In this document: positions 17,002-26,699 of the stretch, piece after piece
Numbering within the stretch: position 1 is the first letter of the stretch
How the letters are laid out: each line of letters starts with the position of its first letter
Origin: Planktophila grossartii
GTDB taxonomy: Bacteria; Actinomycetota; Actinomycetes; Nanopelagicales; Nanopelagicaceae
Assembly: GCA_965234365.1 (NCBI GenBank)
Contig: OZ248345.1
Coordinates: forward strand, 372,001-436,000
Direction: 5' to 3'
Length of the DNA: 64,000 nucleotides
The notes under the pieces: model-generated
Database searches by the model: none
Seen by the model: the letters and a program-made list of their open reading frames with translations, nothing else
What the model was told of the DNA's origin: nothing
Made by a program: the position numbers and the translations under genes

Positions 17002-17205
17002 TTAGTTAGCGTTCACTGCGTCTGCCTGAGGACCCTTAGGACCCTGGACAACCTCGAATGAAACTGACTGACCCTCTTCAAGGGACTTGTAACCGTTTCC
17101 TTGGATTGCTGAGTAGTGAACGAATACATCTTGTCCGCCACCATCAACTGCAATGAAACCGAAACCCTTTTCAGAGTTGAACCACTTAACTGTACCTGTT
17201 GCCAT
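17002..17205 (-). CDS. Cold-shock protein, CspA family
   Basis: This 67-aa single OB-fold RNA chaperone carries the RNP1 motif KGFGFI and RNP2 motif VFVHYSAI. The start MATGTVKWF at 17205 is the family start; the frame also runs upstream for 25 codons from an ATG at 17280 with no family likeness, and this is probably the mRNA leader. AAGGAA lies upstream of the chosen ATG. Confidence 0.94.
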   Translation of the reverse strand: MATGTVKWFNSEKGFGFIAVDGGGQDVFVHYSAIQGNGYKSLEEGQSVSFEVVQGPKGPQADAVNAN

Positions 17206-17522
17206 ATTTTTTACTATTCCTTCGATATGTTGGGAGTTCGAGAATTCCTCGACCACCAGTCTTCGTCTTGCTACAGCCATACCGAGTAAAGAAGTAAATC
17301 TAACAACGGGTACTGATAAAGCGTCCGACTAGGGAAAAGGGTACCTGCTACCTACGCGTATTCCTATTCCCAGTTCTGCCAGATCACGCTCAAATCGATG
17401 GTCGAAATCGCCGATATTCACAAAGTCGGTGGAAAGTTGTATAAATAGAGCACTCACTAGCAATTGGTAGTCGTTGTGGATCGGGGAAGGTCGCACAAAT
17501 CGCGCCTTGCTAGGAGCACCAC
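17206..17522. other. Intergenic region with divergent promoters
   Basis: On the minus strand TAGATT at 17297-17302 is a plausible csp -10 and would leave a leader of about 85 nt, as is common for cold-shock genes; that leader is also open in frame with csp. On the plus strand TATAAAT at 17440-17446 is a likely -10 for the DUF3145 gene, with a leader of about 70 nt. Nothing coding is recognisable. Confidence 0.5.
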
Positions 17523-18008
17523 ATGCATGAAAAAAACCTCGCCGGTTTGGTTGTCATCCACTCCGCGCCAACTGCCCTGCGCCAACATATTGAGTGGGGT
17601 CTCAACTCTCTTCTCGGCGCACCACAAAACATCTTCTGGCGTGATCAACCGCTAGCTCCTGGCACCGTTCGCACAACACTCGAATTTCGCGCACCTCTGG
17701 GCACAGCATCAAAGATTGCGACAGCCCTTAAGAATTGGCATTACCTGCGATTTGAGGTGAGCGAACTCGAAACACATGGTGGAGAAATTTTCCGTTGCAC
17801 ACCGGACCTCGGAATCCATCGCGCTACCGTCGATGCAGTTGGAACAATTCTCGTAAGCGAAGATGTCATTCGCAAGGCGCTTGCTCACTTCGACGATATA
17901 GAAATTCGTGAGAATATCGAGAGGGCTCTTGGAAGAGAGTGGGAGGTAGCACTCGAACCTTTTAGAGGGGTAGATCTACAGGAAGTTCAAAGACTTCGGG
18001 CTATCTAG
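17523..18008 (+). CDS. DUF3145 family protein
   Basis: This 161-aa cytosolic protein fits the actinobacterial DUF3145 family of unknown function (GLVVIHSAPTALRQHIEWGL, LEFRAPLGTASKIATAL, FEVSELE). In other actinobacteria this gene is found beside the fabD-fabH-acpP-fabF cluster, and here it lies about 1.5 kb from accD/fabF, so a link to lipid metabolism is possible but unproven. It is preceded by a TAGGAG sequence that can serve as Shine-Dalgarno. Confidence 0.82.
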   Translation: MHEKNLAGLVVIHSAPTALRQHIEWGLNSLLGAPQNIFWRDQPLAPGTVRTTLEFRAPLGTASKIATALKNWHYLRFEVSELETHGGEIFRCTPDLGIHRATVDAVGTILVSEDVIRKALAHFDDIEIRENIERALGREWEVALEPFRGVDLQEVQRLRAI

Positions 18009-18027
18009 TTGGAGATAGAATAGAAAC

Positions 18028-18783
18028 ATGACAACCCAAGCACCTATGACCTCAACAGAACGCCGCCGCTCAATTCTCTATATCGCTATCGCACTTATTC
18101 TTGCGATTGCCCTCGGAGGTGGACTTGTAAAGGTCGGTGCAGGATTTGCAGCACGCAATGCAAATGGAATTACCGTTACTGGTTCTGCAAAGACATCAGC
18201 AACAGCAGATAACGTTGTCTGGACTCTCAATGTCTCACTGACTCGCCCAACTGTTTCTGATGCTGTCACCAAGGTCGGCAACGACGTTGCTGCAGTCAGC
18301 AAGTATCTGACAAACGGTGGAATTCCAGCTGATGCACTTACCTTGGGTTCAGTCTCAACATATGCAAATGAGCAATGGGTCAACGGCAACAACACTGGCA
18401 AGATTCTTAACTACCGCGCATCCCGCGATGTAGTAGTTCGCTCAAAAGATGTAGAGCTCGTCTCTAAGTTATCTCAGGGAATCGGCACCATCTTGCAGCA
18501 AGGCGTCACTGTAAATAATTACGGTCCTCAGTACTACCTTTCAACACTTCCAAAGCTTCGCCCACAACTTCTTGAAGAAGCGATGAAGGACGCGAAGATC
18601 CGCGCTGAAGCAATTACTAAGGCAGTGGGCGGCAAAGTTGGTTCTGTGCAAACAGTACGTTCAGGCGTATTCCAGGTGACAACACCGGATTCAACGATGA
18701 CTCAAGATACGGGCGCATATGACACCTCAAGTATCGAAAAGACTGTGACATCAACAGTCTCAGTTACCTTCGCAGTTAAGTAA
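18028..18783 (+). CDS. SIMPL (DUF541) domain protein, membrane-anchored
   Basis: The protein has 251 aa with one N-terminal membrane helix (about 16-40) and an external SIMPL domain: ITVTGSAKTSATADNVVW at the start and LLEEAMKDAKIRAEAITKAVGGKVGSV near residue 190. The family is found in periplasmic or surface proteins of poorly defined role. TAGAAT at 18016-18021, 6 nt before the ATG, suggests a leaderless promoter. It ends at a strong terminator. Confidence 0.85.
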   Translation: MTTQAPMTSTERRRSILYIAIALILAIALGGGLVKVGAGFAARNANGITVTGSAKTSATADNVVWTLNVSLTRPTVSDAVTKVGNDVAAVSKYLTNGGIPADALTLGSVSTYANEQWVNGNNTGKILNYRASRDVVVRSKDVELVSKLSQGIGTILQQGVTVNNYGPQYYLSTLPKLRPQLLEEAMKDAKIRAEAITKAVGGKVGSVQTVRSGVFQVTTPDSTMTQDTGAYDTSSIEKTVTSTVSVTFAVK

Positions 18784-18789
18784 AGAAGA

Positions 18790-18835
18790 AAATCCCCGCC
18801 CCGCAGATCAGCGAGAGCGGGGATTTCTCTTTTCT
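18790..18835 (+). terminator. Terminator after the SIMPL gene
   Basis: A 10-bp stem (18790-18799 with 18817-18826), followed by CTCTTTTCT. It separates the SIMPL gene from the convergent carbonic anhydrase gene. Confidence 0.8.
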
Positions 18836-18838
18836 AAA

Positions 18839-19411
18839 TTACTTACCGGCTGCTGTCGCAGAAGGAACTTCCACAAGCTTTCCAGTAGTTACATCGTAGA
18901 TATAGCCGTAGATTGGAATATTCTTCGGCACCAAAGGATGTCGGCGAATACGAGCCACATCTTCAGTGACGGAAGCTTCCTGATTCTTAATGGTAAGCCA
19001 GTTGATGAACTTTCCTTCACTTGAACCTGGTCCCTTTCCAATGTCGGTAAACCCATCTGCACCTAGAGCTGCAGTTTCTAAGCTGCTATCGAGAAGACCC
19101 GACATCACATCATTATTAAAGAATTCCATTCCGCAATTTGAGTGATGGATAACAAACCACTCCTTGGTTCCAAGAAGTTTGTATGAAATGACTAATGAGC
19201 GAATTGCATCATCGCTGGCACGACCACCTGCATTGCGGATGACGTGTGCATCGCCCTCAGAAAGCCCTGCATACTTCGCTGGATCTAGGCGTGCATCCAT
19301 GCAGGTAAGAATTGCAAATTGACGAGCTGGTGGAAGTGCAAGGTTTGCCTTCTCGCCAAATGTAGCTGCGTATTCGTTATTAGATTTTAAAACTTCTTGT
19401 AGTACAGACAT
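18839..19411 (-). CDS. Beta-class carbonic anhydrase
   Basis: This 190-aa enzyme interconverts CO2 and bicarbonate. Zinc ligands and catalytic pair are visible: Cys37 and the Asp39-Arg41 dyad in LTCMDARLD, then His90 and Cys93 in VIHHSNCG. Bicarbonate supply is a plausible link to the acyl-CoA carboxylase gene upstream. The start has a good Shine-Dalgarno (GGAGAG on the minus strand). Confidence 0.92.
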   Translation of the reverse strand: MSVLQEVLKSNNEYAATFGEKANLALPPARQFAILTCMDARLDPAKYAGLSEGDAHVIRNAGGRASDDAIRSLVISYKLLGTKEWFVIHHSNCGMEFFNNDVMSGLLDSSLETAALGADGFTDIGKGPGSSEGKFINWLTIKNQEASVTEDVARIRRHPLVPKNIPIYGYIYDVTTGKLVEVPSATAAGK

Positions 19412-19534
19412 TTTCTCTCCAATGAATGTTGTGCAAATTGAAGAGTGAATATAACAATCTGAATTGCGAAAGAGAACTCAAGAGAGGTTTGTAGTTGCAA
19501 AGCGAAAGCAGATACTAATCAGAGTAAGTGCGAA

Positions 19535-20923
19535 TTACAGTGGAATGTTTCCGTGTGAACCACGGCGATAATCAGTCTCTGCAAGTACCTTTGCAATTGA
19601 ACTGCGAGTCTTATCGGGCTCGATCATTTCATCGACTGCGCCAATTTCGATTGCACGGGCAACTCCACCAGAGACTTTCTCGTGCTCAGCAGCGAGTTCG
19701 AGCTCCATATCTTCACGTTGATCAGCAGGAAGATCTGCAAGTAATCGACGGTGCAGAACGCGCACGGCAGCAACTGCACCCATGACTGAAACTTCTGCTT
19801 GAGGCCAAGCAAATACGCGTGTGGCACCGAGAGACTTTGAGTTCATTGCAACAAAAGCTCCACCATATGCCTTACGCGTAATAACGGTAACGCGAGGAAC
19901 TACTGCTTCGGCAAATGCATGAAGCAACTTCGCACCGCGACGTACTGCACCTTCCCACTCTTGGCCGATGCCAGGTAAAAACCCAGTGACATCGGCAATA
20001 ACAATAAGCGGAATTCCAAATGCATCGCAGGTGCGAACAAAGCGCGCAGCTTTCTCGCCAGCGGCTGAATCGAGGACTCCACCAATTACTTGAGGATTAT
20101 TTGCAATCACACCAACGGTGCGACCACCTAAGCGACCAATAACAGTGGTCATATTCTCGGCCCACATATCGAGGAGTTCGAGCTTCTCACCATCTTTATC
20201 GAGAATGGCATCGACGAGTGGATGAACCTCATAGATGCGCTTTGCTGAATCTGGAACTAAGTGTGAAAGCTTTACATCTTCAACAGATGCGGACATCAAA
20301 CCTTGATTGGCGAAGAGAGATACAAGATCTTGAATTTCACTGAAGGCAATATCTTCAGATGGGGCAATCACATGAGCCACGCCTGAATTCTTGCTATGTG
20401 CTTCAGGGCCACCGAGTAGTGCCATATCGACGATATCTCCGGTCACTGATTTCACTACATCGGGTCCAGTTACAAAGATGCGACCTTCGGGTGCAAGAAC
20501 GACAACGTCGGTCAGTGCAGGGCCATATGCACCGCCACCTGCAGTGGGTCCAAGAACCAGTGATAACTGCGGAATGCGACCACTTGCTGTGACCATCGCT
20601 TGAAAGACTTCACCGAATGCGTTGAGAGAAGCAACGCCATCACTTAAACGCGCGCCACCTGAGTGCCAGATACCAATGACAGGGACTTGCGCGCCCATTG
20701 CGGCGCGATATGCCTGAACGATTACTTGTGAACCTTCGATACCGAGGGCTCCACCTTTAATGGTGGGGTCTGATGCGAAGACAACAACCTTATTTCCTTT
20801 AACAAGACCGGTTGCTGCAACCATTCCAGAATCAGTGCGCGGGAGGAGTAATTCGTAGTTACCGTCATCAAGAAGTTTGGCGATACGTGCTTCGGGGTCG
20901 AGCACCTTCTCTGGTGTTGCCAT
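19535..20923 (-). CDS. accD: Acyl-CoA carboxylase carboxyltransferase (beta) subunit
   Basis: This 462-aa protein has two crotonase-like carboxyltransferase halves. The N half has the oxyanion glycines in LGPTAGGGAYGPALTD and the C half in TRKAYGGAFVAMNSKSLGA. It transfers CO2 from biotin to acetyl-CoA or propionyl-CoA, giving malonyl-CoA for the adjacent FAS II genes; position and type resemble mycobacterial AccD6. No biotinylated subunit is nearby. It starts 9 nt after fabF, and TAATCT (minus strand, 20930-20935) 6 nt before the ATG may give it an extra promoter inside the fabF stop region. Confidence 0.9.
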   Translation of the reverse strand: MATPEKVLDPEARIAKLLDDGNYELLLPRTDSGMVAATGLVKGNKVVVFASDPTIKGGALGIEGSQVIVQAYRAAMGAQVPVIGIWHSGGARLSDGVASLNAFGEVFQAMVTASGRIPQLSLVLGPTAGGGAYGPALTDVVVLAPEGRIFVTGPDVVKSVTGDIVDMALLGGPEAHSKNSGVAHVIAPSEDIAFSEIQDLVSLFANQGLMSASVEDVKLSHLVPDSAKRIYEVHPLVDAILDKDGEKLELLDMWAENMTTVIGRLGGRTVGVIANNPQVIGGVLDSAAGEKAARFVRTCDAFGIPLIVIADVTGFLPGIGQEWEGAVRRGAKLLHAFAEAVVPRVTVITRKAYGGAFVAMNSKSLGATRVFAWPQAEVSVMGAVAAVRVLHRRLLADLPADQREDMELELAAEHEKVSGGVARAIEIGAVDEMIEPDKTRSSIAKVLAETDYRRGSHGNIPL

Positions 20924-20932
20924 GGCTCTAGA

Positions 20933-22171
20933 TTAGAGCGATTTAAATGCAAGTACTACGTTGTGGCCACCAAAACCGAAAGAATCATTGAGCGCTGCGA
21001 TATCCCCCGCTGGAAGTTGGCGGGGTGTGTCACGAACAACATCGACTGTCACAGCTGGGTCTAAGTTTTCAATGTTAATTGTTGGGGGAGCCAGGCGATC
21101 TTGCAGCGCCTTGACGATAAAGACAGATTCAATTGCACCAGCACCACCAAGTAAGTGACCTGTCATCGACTTTGTTGCAGATACTGCAACGTGATCCGCA
21201 TCTGATCCAAGTGCCTTGCGAAGTGCATTTGCTTCTGCAACATCGCCTGCAGGTGTTGAAGTAGCGTGTGCGTTGAGGTGCACGATGTCTTTTGTTGAGA
21301 GACCAGAATTTTGAAGTGCAAATTTAATTGCGCGCTGCACGCCACTGCCTTCTGGGTCAGGAGCAGCAATGTGATAACCGTCAGAAGTTAAACCTTGTCC
21401 GCCGATTTCGCAGTAAATCTTGGCGCCGCGTGCCTTTGCATGTTCGTACTCTTCAATAACGAGGATTCCGCCACCTTCGCCGAGTACGAATCCATCGCGA
21501 TCAAGATCGTATGGGCGTGATGCGCGAGCTGGAGCATCGTTGCGAGTGGAGAGAGCCTTCATGGCAGCAAAGCCAGCCATCGGAAGTTGGTGAATCGCAG
21601 CTTCAACGCCACCGGTAACGATGATGTCGGCGCGATTATTCTTAATCATTTCAAAGGCATAACCGATTGCTTCAGCACCAGACGCGCATGCGCTGACGGG
21701 GGTGTGCACGCCAGCCTTTGCTTGAAGTTCGAGGCCCACATTTGCAGCAGGGCCATTAGGCATCAACATCGGAACAGTGTGTGGGCTGACTCCGCGCGCG
21801 CCTTTCTCATTGAGATTTACAAATTGGTCGAGGAGGGTGATGACTCCACCAATACCTGAGGCGATCACGACGCCAAGACGTTCTTTATCGATGTCATCAG
21901 GTGAGCCTGCATCTTTCCACGCTTCACGAGATGCAACGAGTGCAAATTGTTCTGAGCGATCAAGACGGCGCATCTCAACGCGCTCCATCTGATCCGCTGG
22001 TTCTGTCGCAACGCGCGCAGCGAAGTGCACAGGTAGGAGCTCACGCCAATCTTCAGTAAGGAGTCGAACTCCGGACTGTCCAGCCAGCAAGGCCTTCCAG
22101 GTCGAATCGACATCTCCACCGAGAGGGGTTGTAGCACCTAAGCCTGTAACGACTACGCGACGTTGTGACAT
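20933..22171 (-). CDS. fabF: 3-oxoacyl-ACP synthase II
   Basis: This 412-aa elongating condensing enzyme of type II fatty-acid synthesis has Cys162 in VSACASGAEA and the two catalytic His in NAHATSTPAGD and SMTGHLLGGAGA. It sits between acpP and accD in the order fabD-fabH-acpP-fabF-accD. Confidence 0.95.
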   Translation of the reverse strand: MSQRRVVVTGLGATTPLGGDVDSTWKALLAGQSGVRLLTEDWRELLPVHFAARVATEPADQMERVEMRRLDRSEQFALVASREAWKDAGSPDDIDKERLGVVIASGIGGVITLLDQFVNLNEKGARGVSPHTVPMLMPNGPAANVGLELQAKAGVHTPVSACASGAEAIGYAFEMIKNNRADIIVTGGVEAAIHQLPMAGFAAMKALSTRNDAPARASRPYDLDRDGFVLGEGGGILVIEEYEHAKARGAKIYCEIGGQGLTSDGYHIAAPDPEGSGVQRAIKFALQNSGLSTKDIVHLNAHATSTPAGDVAEANALRKALGSDADHVAVSATKSMTGHLLGGAGAIESVFIVKALQDRLAPPTINIENLDPAVTVDVVRDTPRQLPAGDIAALNDSFGFGGHNVVLAFKSL

Positions 22172-22201
22172 ACCGCTAGATATTCCTAGTGAATTCTTAG
22201 A

Positions 22202-22450
22202 TTACGCAGCAGCGTTAACGATGAAGTTAACAGCATCGCCGACAGTAGCGAGATCAGTTACCTTCTCATCAGGAATCTTGACGCCAAAGCGCTCTTCGCA
22301 AGCGACTACAACTTCAACCATGCTGAGTGAGTCAACTTCGAGATCTTCTGTGAAGTTCTTATCGAGTTCGATTGATGCAGCTGGGATACCCGCTACTTCT
22401 TCAACGATCTCTTTGATTCCTGCAAGTACATCTGCTGGTGATAACGCCAT
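22202..22450 (-). CDS. acpP: Acyl carrier protein
   Basis: The protein has 82 aa from the ATG at 22450; the frame runs 10 codons further upstream, but this start has the Shine-Dalgarno (AAGGA) and the family N-terminus. Ser41 in LEVDSLSMVE carries the phosphopantetheine arm. It shuttles acyl chains between FabD, FabH and FabF encoded around it. Confidence 0.94.
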   Translation of the reverse strand: MALSPADVLAGIKEIVEEVAGIPAASIELDKNFTEDLEVDSLSMVEVVVACEERFGVKIPDEKVTDLATVGDAVNFIVNAAA

Positions 22451-22552
22451 TATTTTTTCCTTTGCTATATCTCTATTCATGGGGACAGGTGTGTAATTGT
22501 GTACGAAGGAAGGGCTTACTTCCCAGTAAACGGGCGGGTAAATCCAGAAAAA

Positions 22553-23581
22553 TTATGGTTTAGGCGGTAATTTCACAACTTGTCCCGCGTAAACGAGACC
22601 TGCGCCATACCCGATGAGGAGCGCTAATTTTCCGTGGAGCTCAGGGTGTTTCTGCAAGAGAGCATCCATTGCAAGCGGAATTGATGCAGCAGATGTATTT
22701 CCATTCTTACGAATGTCATCAGCAATCACAACAGAGTCAGGCATATCCATCTCTTTAGCCATGGTTTCGATAATGCGCACATTTGCTTGGTGTGGAATAA
22801 ATGCGTCGATATCGTTGACAGTAAGTCCTGCTGATTCAAGAGCTTTGAGAGCTGCCTTGCTCATAGAGAAGACCGCCCAACGGAAAACTTTCTGACCTTC
22901 TTGGGAAATATTTGGCCACTTGCTGCCAGCTTTGGTGAGTTGAGTTTCAACATCGCGTACTTCAATCCATGATGGATTCATCTGAATGGCATCGCGTGAA
23001 TCGGCATCGGAGCCCCATTCGACGGGACCAATACCTGCATCTTGCGAAGCGCCAATAACTACAGCTCCGGCACCATCGGCGAAGATAAATGCTGTTGCGC
23101 GATCATCGGGATCTGTGAAATCTGAAATCTTTTCTGCACCGATGACAAGAACGGTCTTGGACGTTCCGGCCTTGATGAAATCGTGTGCCATCGAAACTCC
23201 ATAGGAGAAGCCGGCGCATGCTGCATTGATATCGAAGGCCGCTGCCTTTGGGTGTCCTAAGCGCTGCAAGATTGCAGTAGCTGCAGAGGGCGCCTGAAAT
23301 GGAAATGTAATTGTTGCAACGATGATGGTGTCGATATCTGTAATTGAAAGCTTTGCCTTTTTGAGCGCATCTTCAGCTGCCCATGTAGCCATATCAAGAA
23401 CTGTTTCGTTCTCATCTGCAAAGCGACGAGATTCAATACCTGTGCGCTGCTGAATCCACTCGTCGCTTGATTCGATGCGATCGACGATTTCAGAGTTAGG
23501 AACGAGGCGCTTAGGGCGATATGAACCGACAGAGAGAATCTGACTTTCGCTTCCGGTCTTCGATGCAATTACCTTAGACAT
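22553..23581 (-). CDS. fabH: 3-oxoacyl-ACP synthase III
   Basis: This 342-aa enzyme condenses a starter acyl-CoA with malonyl-ACP. The catalytic triad is visible: Cys122 in NAACAGFSYG, His in IPHQANVRI and Asn in RKNGNTSAAS. Its start shares one base with the fabD stop (TAATG), so coupling is likely. A gap of about 100 bp separates it from acpP and may hold an acpP promoter. Confidence 0.95.
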   Translation of the reverse strand: MSKVIASKTGSESQILSVGSYRPKRLVPNSEIVDRIESSDEWIQQRTGIESRRFADENETVLDMATWAAEDALKKAKLSITDIDTIIVATITFPFQAPSAATAILQRLGHPKAAAFDINAACAGFSYGVSMAHDFIKAGTSKTVLVIGAEKISDFTDPDDRATAFIFADGAGAVVIGASQDAGIGPVEWGSDADSRDAIQMNPSWIEVRDVETQLTKAGSKWPNISQEGQKVFRWAVFSMSKAALKALESAGLTVNDIDAFIPHQANVRIIETMAKEMDMPDSVVIADDIRKNGNTSAASIPLAMDALLQKHPELHGKLALLIGYGAGLVYAGQVVKLPPKP

Positions 23582-24489
23582 TACTTACCTCCGTGGGTTG
23601 CAACGAATGCGCGTGCAGCGTCGATATCTGCAGGGCTCTTGAGTGCGAATTGTTCGATGGATGGAGCTGCACGCTTGATAAGTCCAACCAGCGTTCCTGC
23701 AGGTGCAACTTCGATGACTCCAGTGACACCAAGACTTAGGAGAGTCTCCATACAGAGATCCCAACGCACTGGATTGGCAATCTGGTTCACGATGCGATCG
23801 AGTACTTCTGCGCCGTCGGTAACGACTGCACCATCTTTGTTAGAGAGCACGCCAACTGCGGGCGCTGATGTAGAGATAGCCGATGCCAATGTGCGAAGAG
23901 GCTCGACAGCAGGTTTCATATAAGAGGTATGGAATGCGCCTGCTACTGCAAGTGGGCGTACGCGTGCACCTTCGGGAGCAAGCTGGGCAATTGCATCCAA
24001 ATCACCAGCAGCAACGATCTGGCCTCCACCATTGTCATTAGCGGCAACCAGGCCTAGATCTGCAATTGCACTAAGAACTACTTGGCGATCTCCGCCGAGG
24101 ACAGCTGCCATTCCTGAAGGTGTTACTCCTGCAGCCATTGCCATTTCAACTCCACGTGCACGAACTAATTTCATGGCATCAATAGGTGAGATTGCACCTG
24201 CAATAGCAGCGGCAGTAATTTCGCCGACGGAATGTCCGGCAACAAAAGAAAATGAACCCGATGCACCCAGTGCATGTGCGCTGATGAGGCCAGCTGCAAC
24301 GATGAGTGGTTGTGCATTGGCAGTATCTTTAATTTCATCTGCATCGGCAGTGGTTCCAAGACGAACAATGTCGAGCCCGATTGCATCGGAAATCTCTTGA
24401 GCCATCGCGCGGATCTGCGCATCTTCAAGCCAGGGGCTGAGCATTCCAGGAGTTTGTGAACCTTGTCCCGGAGCAATGATTGCGAGCAT
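23581..24489 (-). CDS. fabD: Malonyl-CoA:ACP transacylase
   Basis: The protein has 302 aa from MLAIIAPGQGSQTPGM at 24489; a longer frame reaches into glgX but lacks family likeness. The nucleophile is Ser87 in VAGHSVGEI, and the His of the dyad is in AGAFHTSYM. It charges ACP with malonyl units. TATATT (minus strand, 24496-24501) 6 nt before the ATG marks a leaderless promoter at the head of the fab operon. Confidence 0.94.
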   Translation of the reverse strand: MLAIIAPGQGSQTPGMLSPWLEDAQIRAMAQEISDAIGLDIVRLGTTADADEIKDTANAQPLIVAAGLISAHALGASGSFSFVAGHSVGEITAAAIAGAISPIDAMKLVRARGVEMAMAAGVTPSGMAAVLGGDRQVVLSAIADLGLVAANDNGGGQIVAAGDLDAIAQLAPEGARVRPLAVAGAFHTSYMKPAVEPLRTLASAISTSAPAVGVLSNKDGAVVTDGAEVLDRIVNQIANPVRWDLCMETLLSLGVTGVIEVAPAGTLVGLIKRAAPSIEQFALKSPADIDAARAFVATHGGK

Positions 24490-24506
24490 GTCTTTAATAT
24501 AAAGGA

Positions 24507-26621
24507 TTACGAACGAGTAACTAGCCAAACTTGAGCGCAGTGTGGCGAAACATTCACTTTTTCTGACGGCAATTTGATAATCGGCTCATGTGTTTCAACG
24601 AATGATGCAGCATCAAAGATGCGACGGAAACTTGTTCCCCACTTTGTATCTGGCAATGTAAATGCAGTCTCTTCTCGAGAAGAGTTTAAGAAGAGTAGTA
24701 ATCCACGATCGGGGCCTGCTTCAATCATCACCGTCAGACTTCGCTTTTCGCCATCTGCCCAGTGATCTTCGGTCATCTCACGACCCCCCAAGCTAAACCA
24801 GGCAATATCTTTTCGCTGTGTTCCAAGATCAACGCGACCTGTAAAGAATTCTGCTGCAACATCTGCAAGGTAGGTCTTTCGAATACGAGTGAGTTCAGAG
24901 ACCGAATCACGCATATCGCGTTGTAATTCATTGAGCTCCCAAGTATTTGCCCAACCGCCCATAAAAGTTTCGGGGGAGTCTGCAACAGCTGGAGTTATAT
25001 CGCGTGGCATTGAATAGGCATTATTAGATCCTGCTTGGGTGCGACAAATTTCATCGCCCATTGTGATCATCGGAACGCCAGCAGAAAGCAACAGCGTTGC
25101 CATCATCGACTTCTTGAGTGAATGGCGAAGTGATAATAATTCAGGATCGTCAGTTGGTCCTTCAACGCCCATATTCCAAGAACGATTCTCATTGGAACCA
25201 TCACGATTATCTTCTTGGTTAGCTTCATTGCGCTTATTGGAATACATCACTAAATCGCAGAGAGTGAAACCATCATGGGCTGTCACAAAGTTAATTGAAG
25301 ATGTTGGGCCGCGGTAGTAAAAGACATCGGAAGATCCACTAATTCCTGCTGCAATATCGGCAACACCTTCACCGTAGCCACGAGCCAGATCGCCCAACCA
25401 GAACTGGCGCACAGAGTCGCGATAGCGATCGTTCCACTCGCGCCATGGGTGGGGGAAATCGCCGAGTGAATAGCGCGAGACATCCCACGGTTCTGCAATC
25501 ATCTTAAAGTTACGCAGCACTGCATCAGATTCGATAGCGGACATCAACGAAGAATCGGATGCAGAACCAGTAGAATAGAGAGCTGTTGCTAAATCGAAGC
25601 GGAAACCATCGATACCAACTACTTCTACCCACCATCGCAGCGAATCAATGATGTGGCGCACCCCGTGTGGGCGCGATGCTGCAACGGTATTTCCGCACCC
25701 GGTGACATCGACATAGTTGCCATTGCTGTCATGGCGATACCAAGCGTTGTTATCTATTCCCTTGAAACTTAACGTTGGTCCACCCACTCCACCTTCAGCA
25801 GTGTGGTTATAAACAACATCAAGAAAAACTTCGATACCTTCGTTATGTAGTTGATCAATCGCCCATTGCAATTCTGTAACAGGATCGTCGGTAGCTGCGT
25901 ATTCGCCGTGAGGTGCTGAAAATGCGATGGCGTTATAGCCCCAGTGGTTCTTGCGGCCGCGTTCCCAGATTCCTGGTTCGGTTGTATATGAATGGATGGG
26001 CAGAAGTTCGAGAGCGGTCACACCGAGATGTTTAAGGTGTGCAATCGTGCTGGGATGGCCCAGTGCCTTATAAGTACCACGTTCCTCAGCAGGAATTTCT
26101 GGATTCTTCGCAGTGAGCCCCTGCACATGCGCTTCGTAGATAACTTCTTGCGTCCATGAATAGATGGGACGATTGAGATCGCGAGCGCGGTAATCGGTCA
26201 CTACTGAGTACGGAACGAACCCTGCACTATCGCGATCATCGCGAATCGATGTATCGCCCACACCGGTTCCATCTTCGCTGACATGTCCGAAAATCTGAGG
26301 AACATACTGAACTCGTCCATCGAGCTTATGAGCGTATGGATCGATCAATAACTTTGCAGCGTTGAAGCGAGAACCATGTTCAGGCGCCCATGTGCCATAG
26401 ACGCGATAGCCATAACGTTGACCGGCGCGCACTCTTGCGAGATAGCCGTGCCAGATCGGTCCGTTGCGATGAGAAAGTGCGAAGCGGGTTTCCACCAACT
26501 TGCCATTGACCTCGTTAAAGAGGCAGAGCTCCACAGCCGTTGCAGCATTGCTCCAGATTGCGAAGTTGCAGCCACCGTCTGTGAGGGTGGCGCCGAGGGT
26601 TCGCGGGTCTGCAGGAAGCAC
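24507..26621 (-). CDS. glgX: Glycogen debranching enzyme
   Basis: This 704-aa isoamylase-type GH13 enzyme removes alpha-1,6 branches. It has an N-terminal CBM48 domain (GCNFAIWSNAATAVELCLF, about 15-110), then the barrel with VVYNHTAEGG, GFRFDLATAL (nucleophile Asp), MIAEPWDV (acid Glu) and FVTAHDGFTL. It starts at GTG. No other glycogen gene is adjacent. The downstream fabD promoter lies in the 17-bp gap after its stop. Confidence 0.94.
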   Translation of the reverse strand: MLPADPRTLGATLTDGGCNFAIWSNAATAVELCLFNEVNGKLVETRFALSHRNGPIWHGYLARVRAGQRYGYRVYGTWAPEHGSRFNAAKLLIDPYAHKLDGRVQYVPQIFGHVSEDGTGVGDTSIRDDRDSAGFVPYSVVTDYRARDLNRPIYSWTQEVIYEAHVQGLTAKNPEIPAEERGTYKALGHPSTIAHLKHLGVTALELLPIHSYTTEPGIWERGRKNHWGYNAIAFSAPHGEYAATDDPVTELQWAIDQLHNEGIEVFLDVVYNHTAEGGVGGPTLSFKGIDNNAWYRHDSNGNYVDVTGCGNTVAASRPHGVRHIIDSLRWWVEVVGIDGFRFDLATALYSTGSASDSSLMSAIESDAVLRNFKMIAEPWDVSRYSLGDFPHPWREWNDRYRDSVRQFWLGDLARGYGEGVADIAAGISGSSDVFYYRGPTSSINFVTAHDGFTLCDLVMYSNKRNEANQEDNRDGSNENRSWNMGVEGPTDDPELLSLRHSLKKSMMATLLLSAGVPMITMGDEICRTQAGSNNAYSMPRDITPAVADSPETFMGGWANTWELNELQRDMRDSVSELTRIRKTYLADVAAEFFTGRVDLGTQRKDIAWFSLGGREMTEDHWADGEKRSLTVMIEAGPDRGLLLFLNSSREETAFTLPDTKWGTSFRRIFDAASFVETHEPIIKLPSEKVNVSPHCAQVWLVTRS

Positions 26622-26699
26622 GGGGTTATCTTGCCGTGCCTGCGCGCGATAGGCGGGACATCGTTGTGAAAAAGGCTACTGGTCAGTAACATACCCGCC

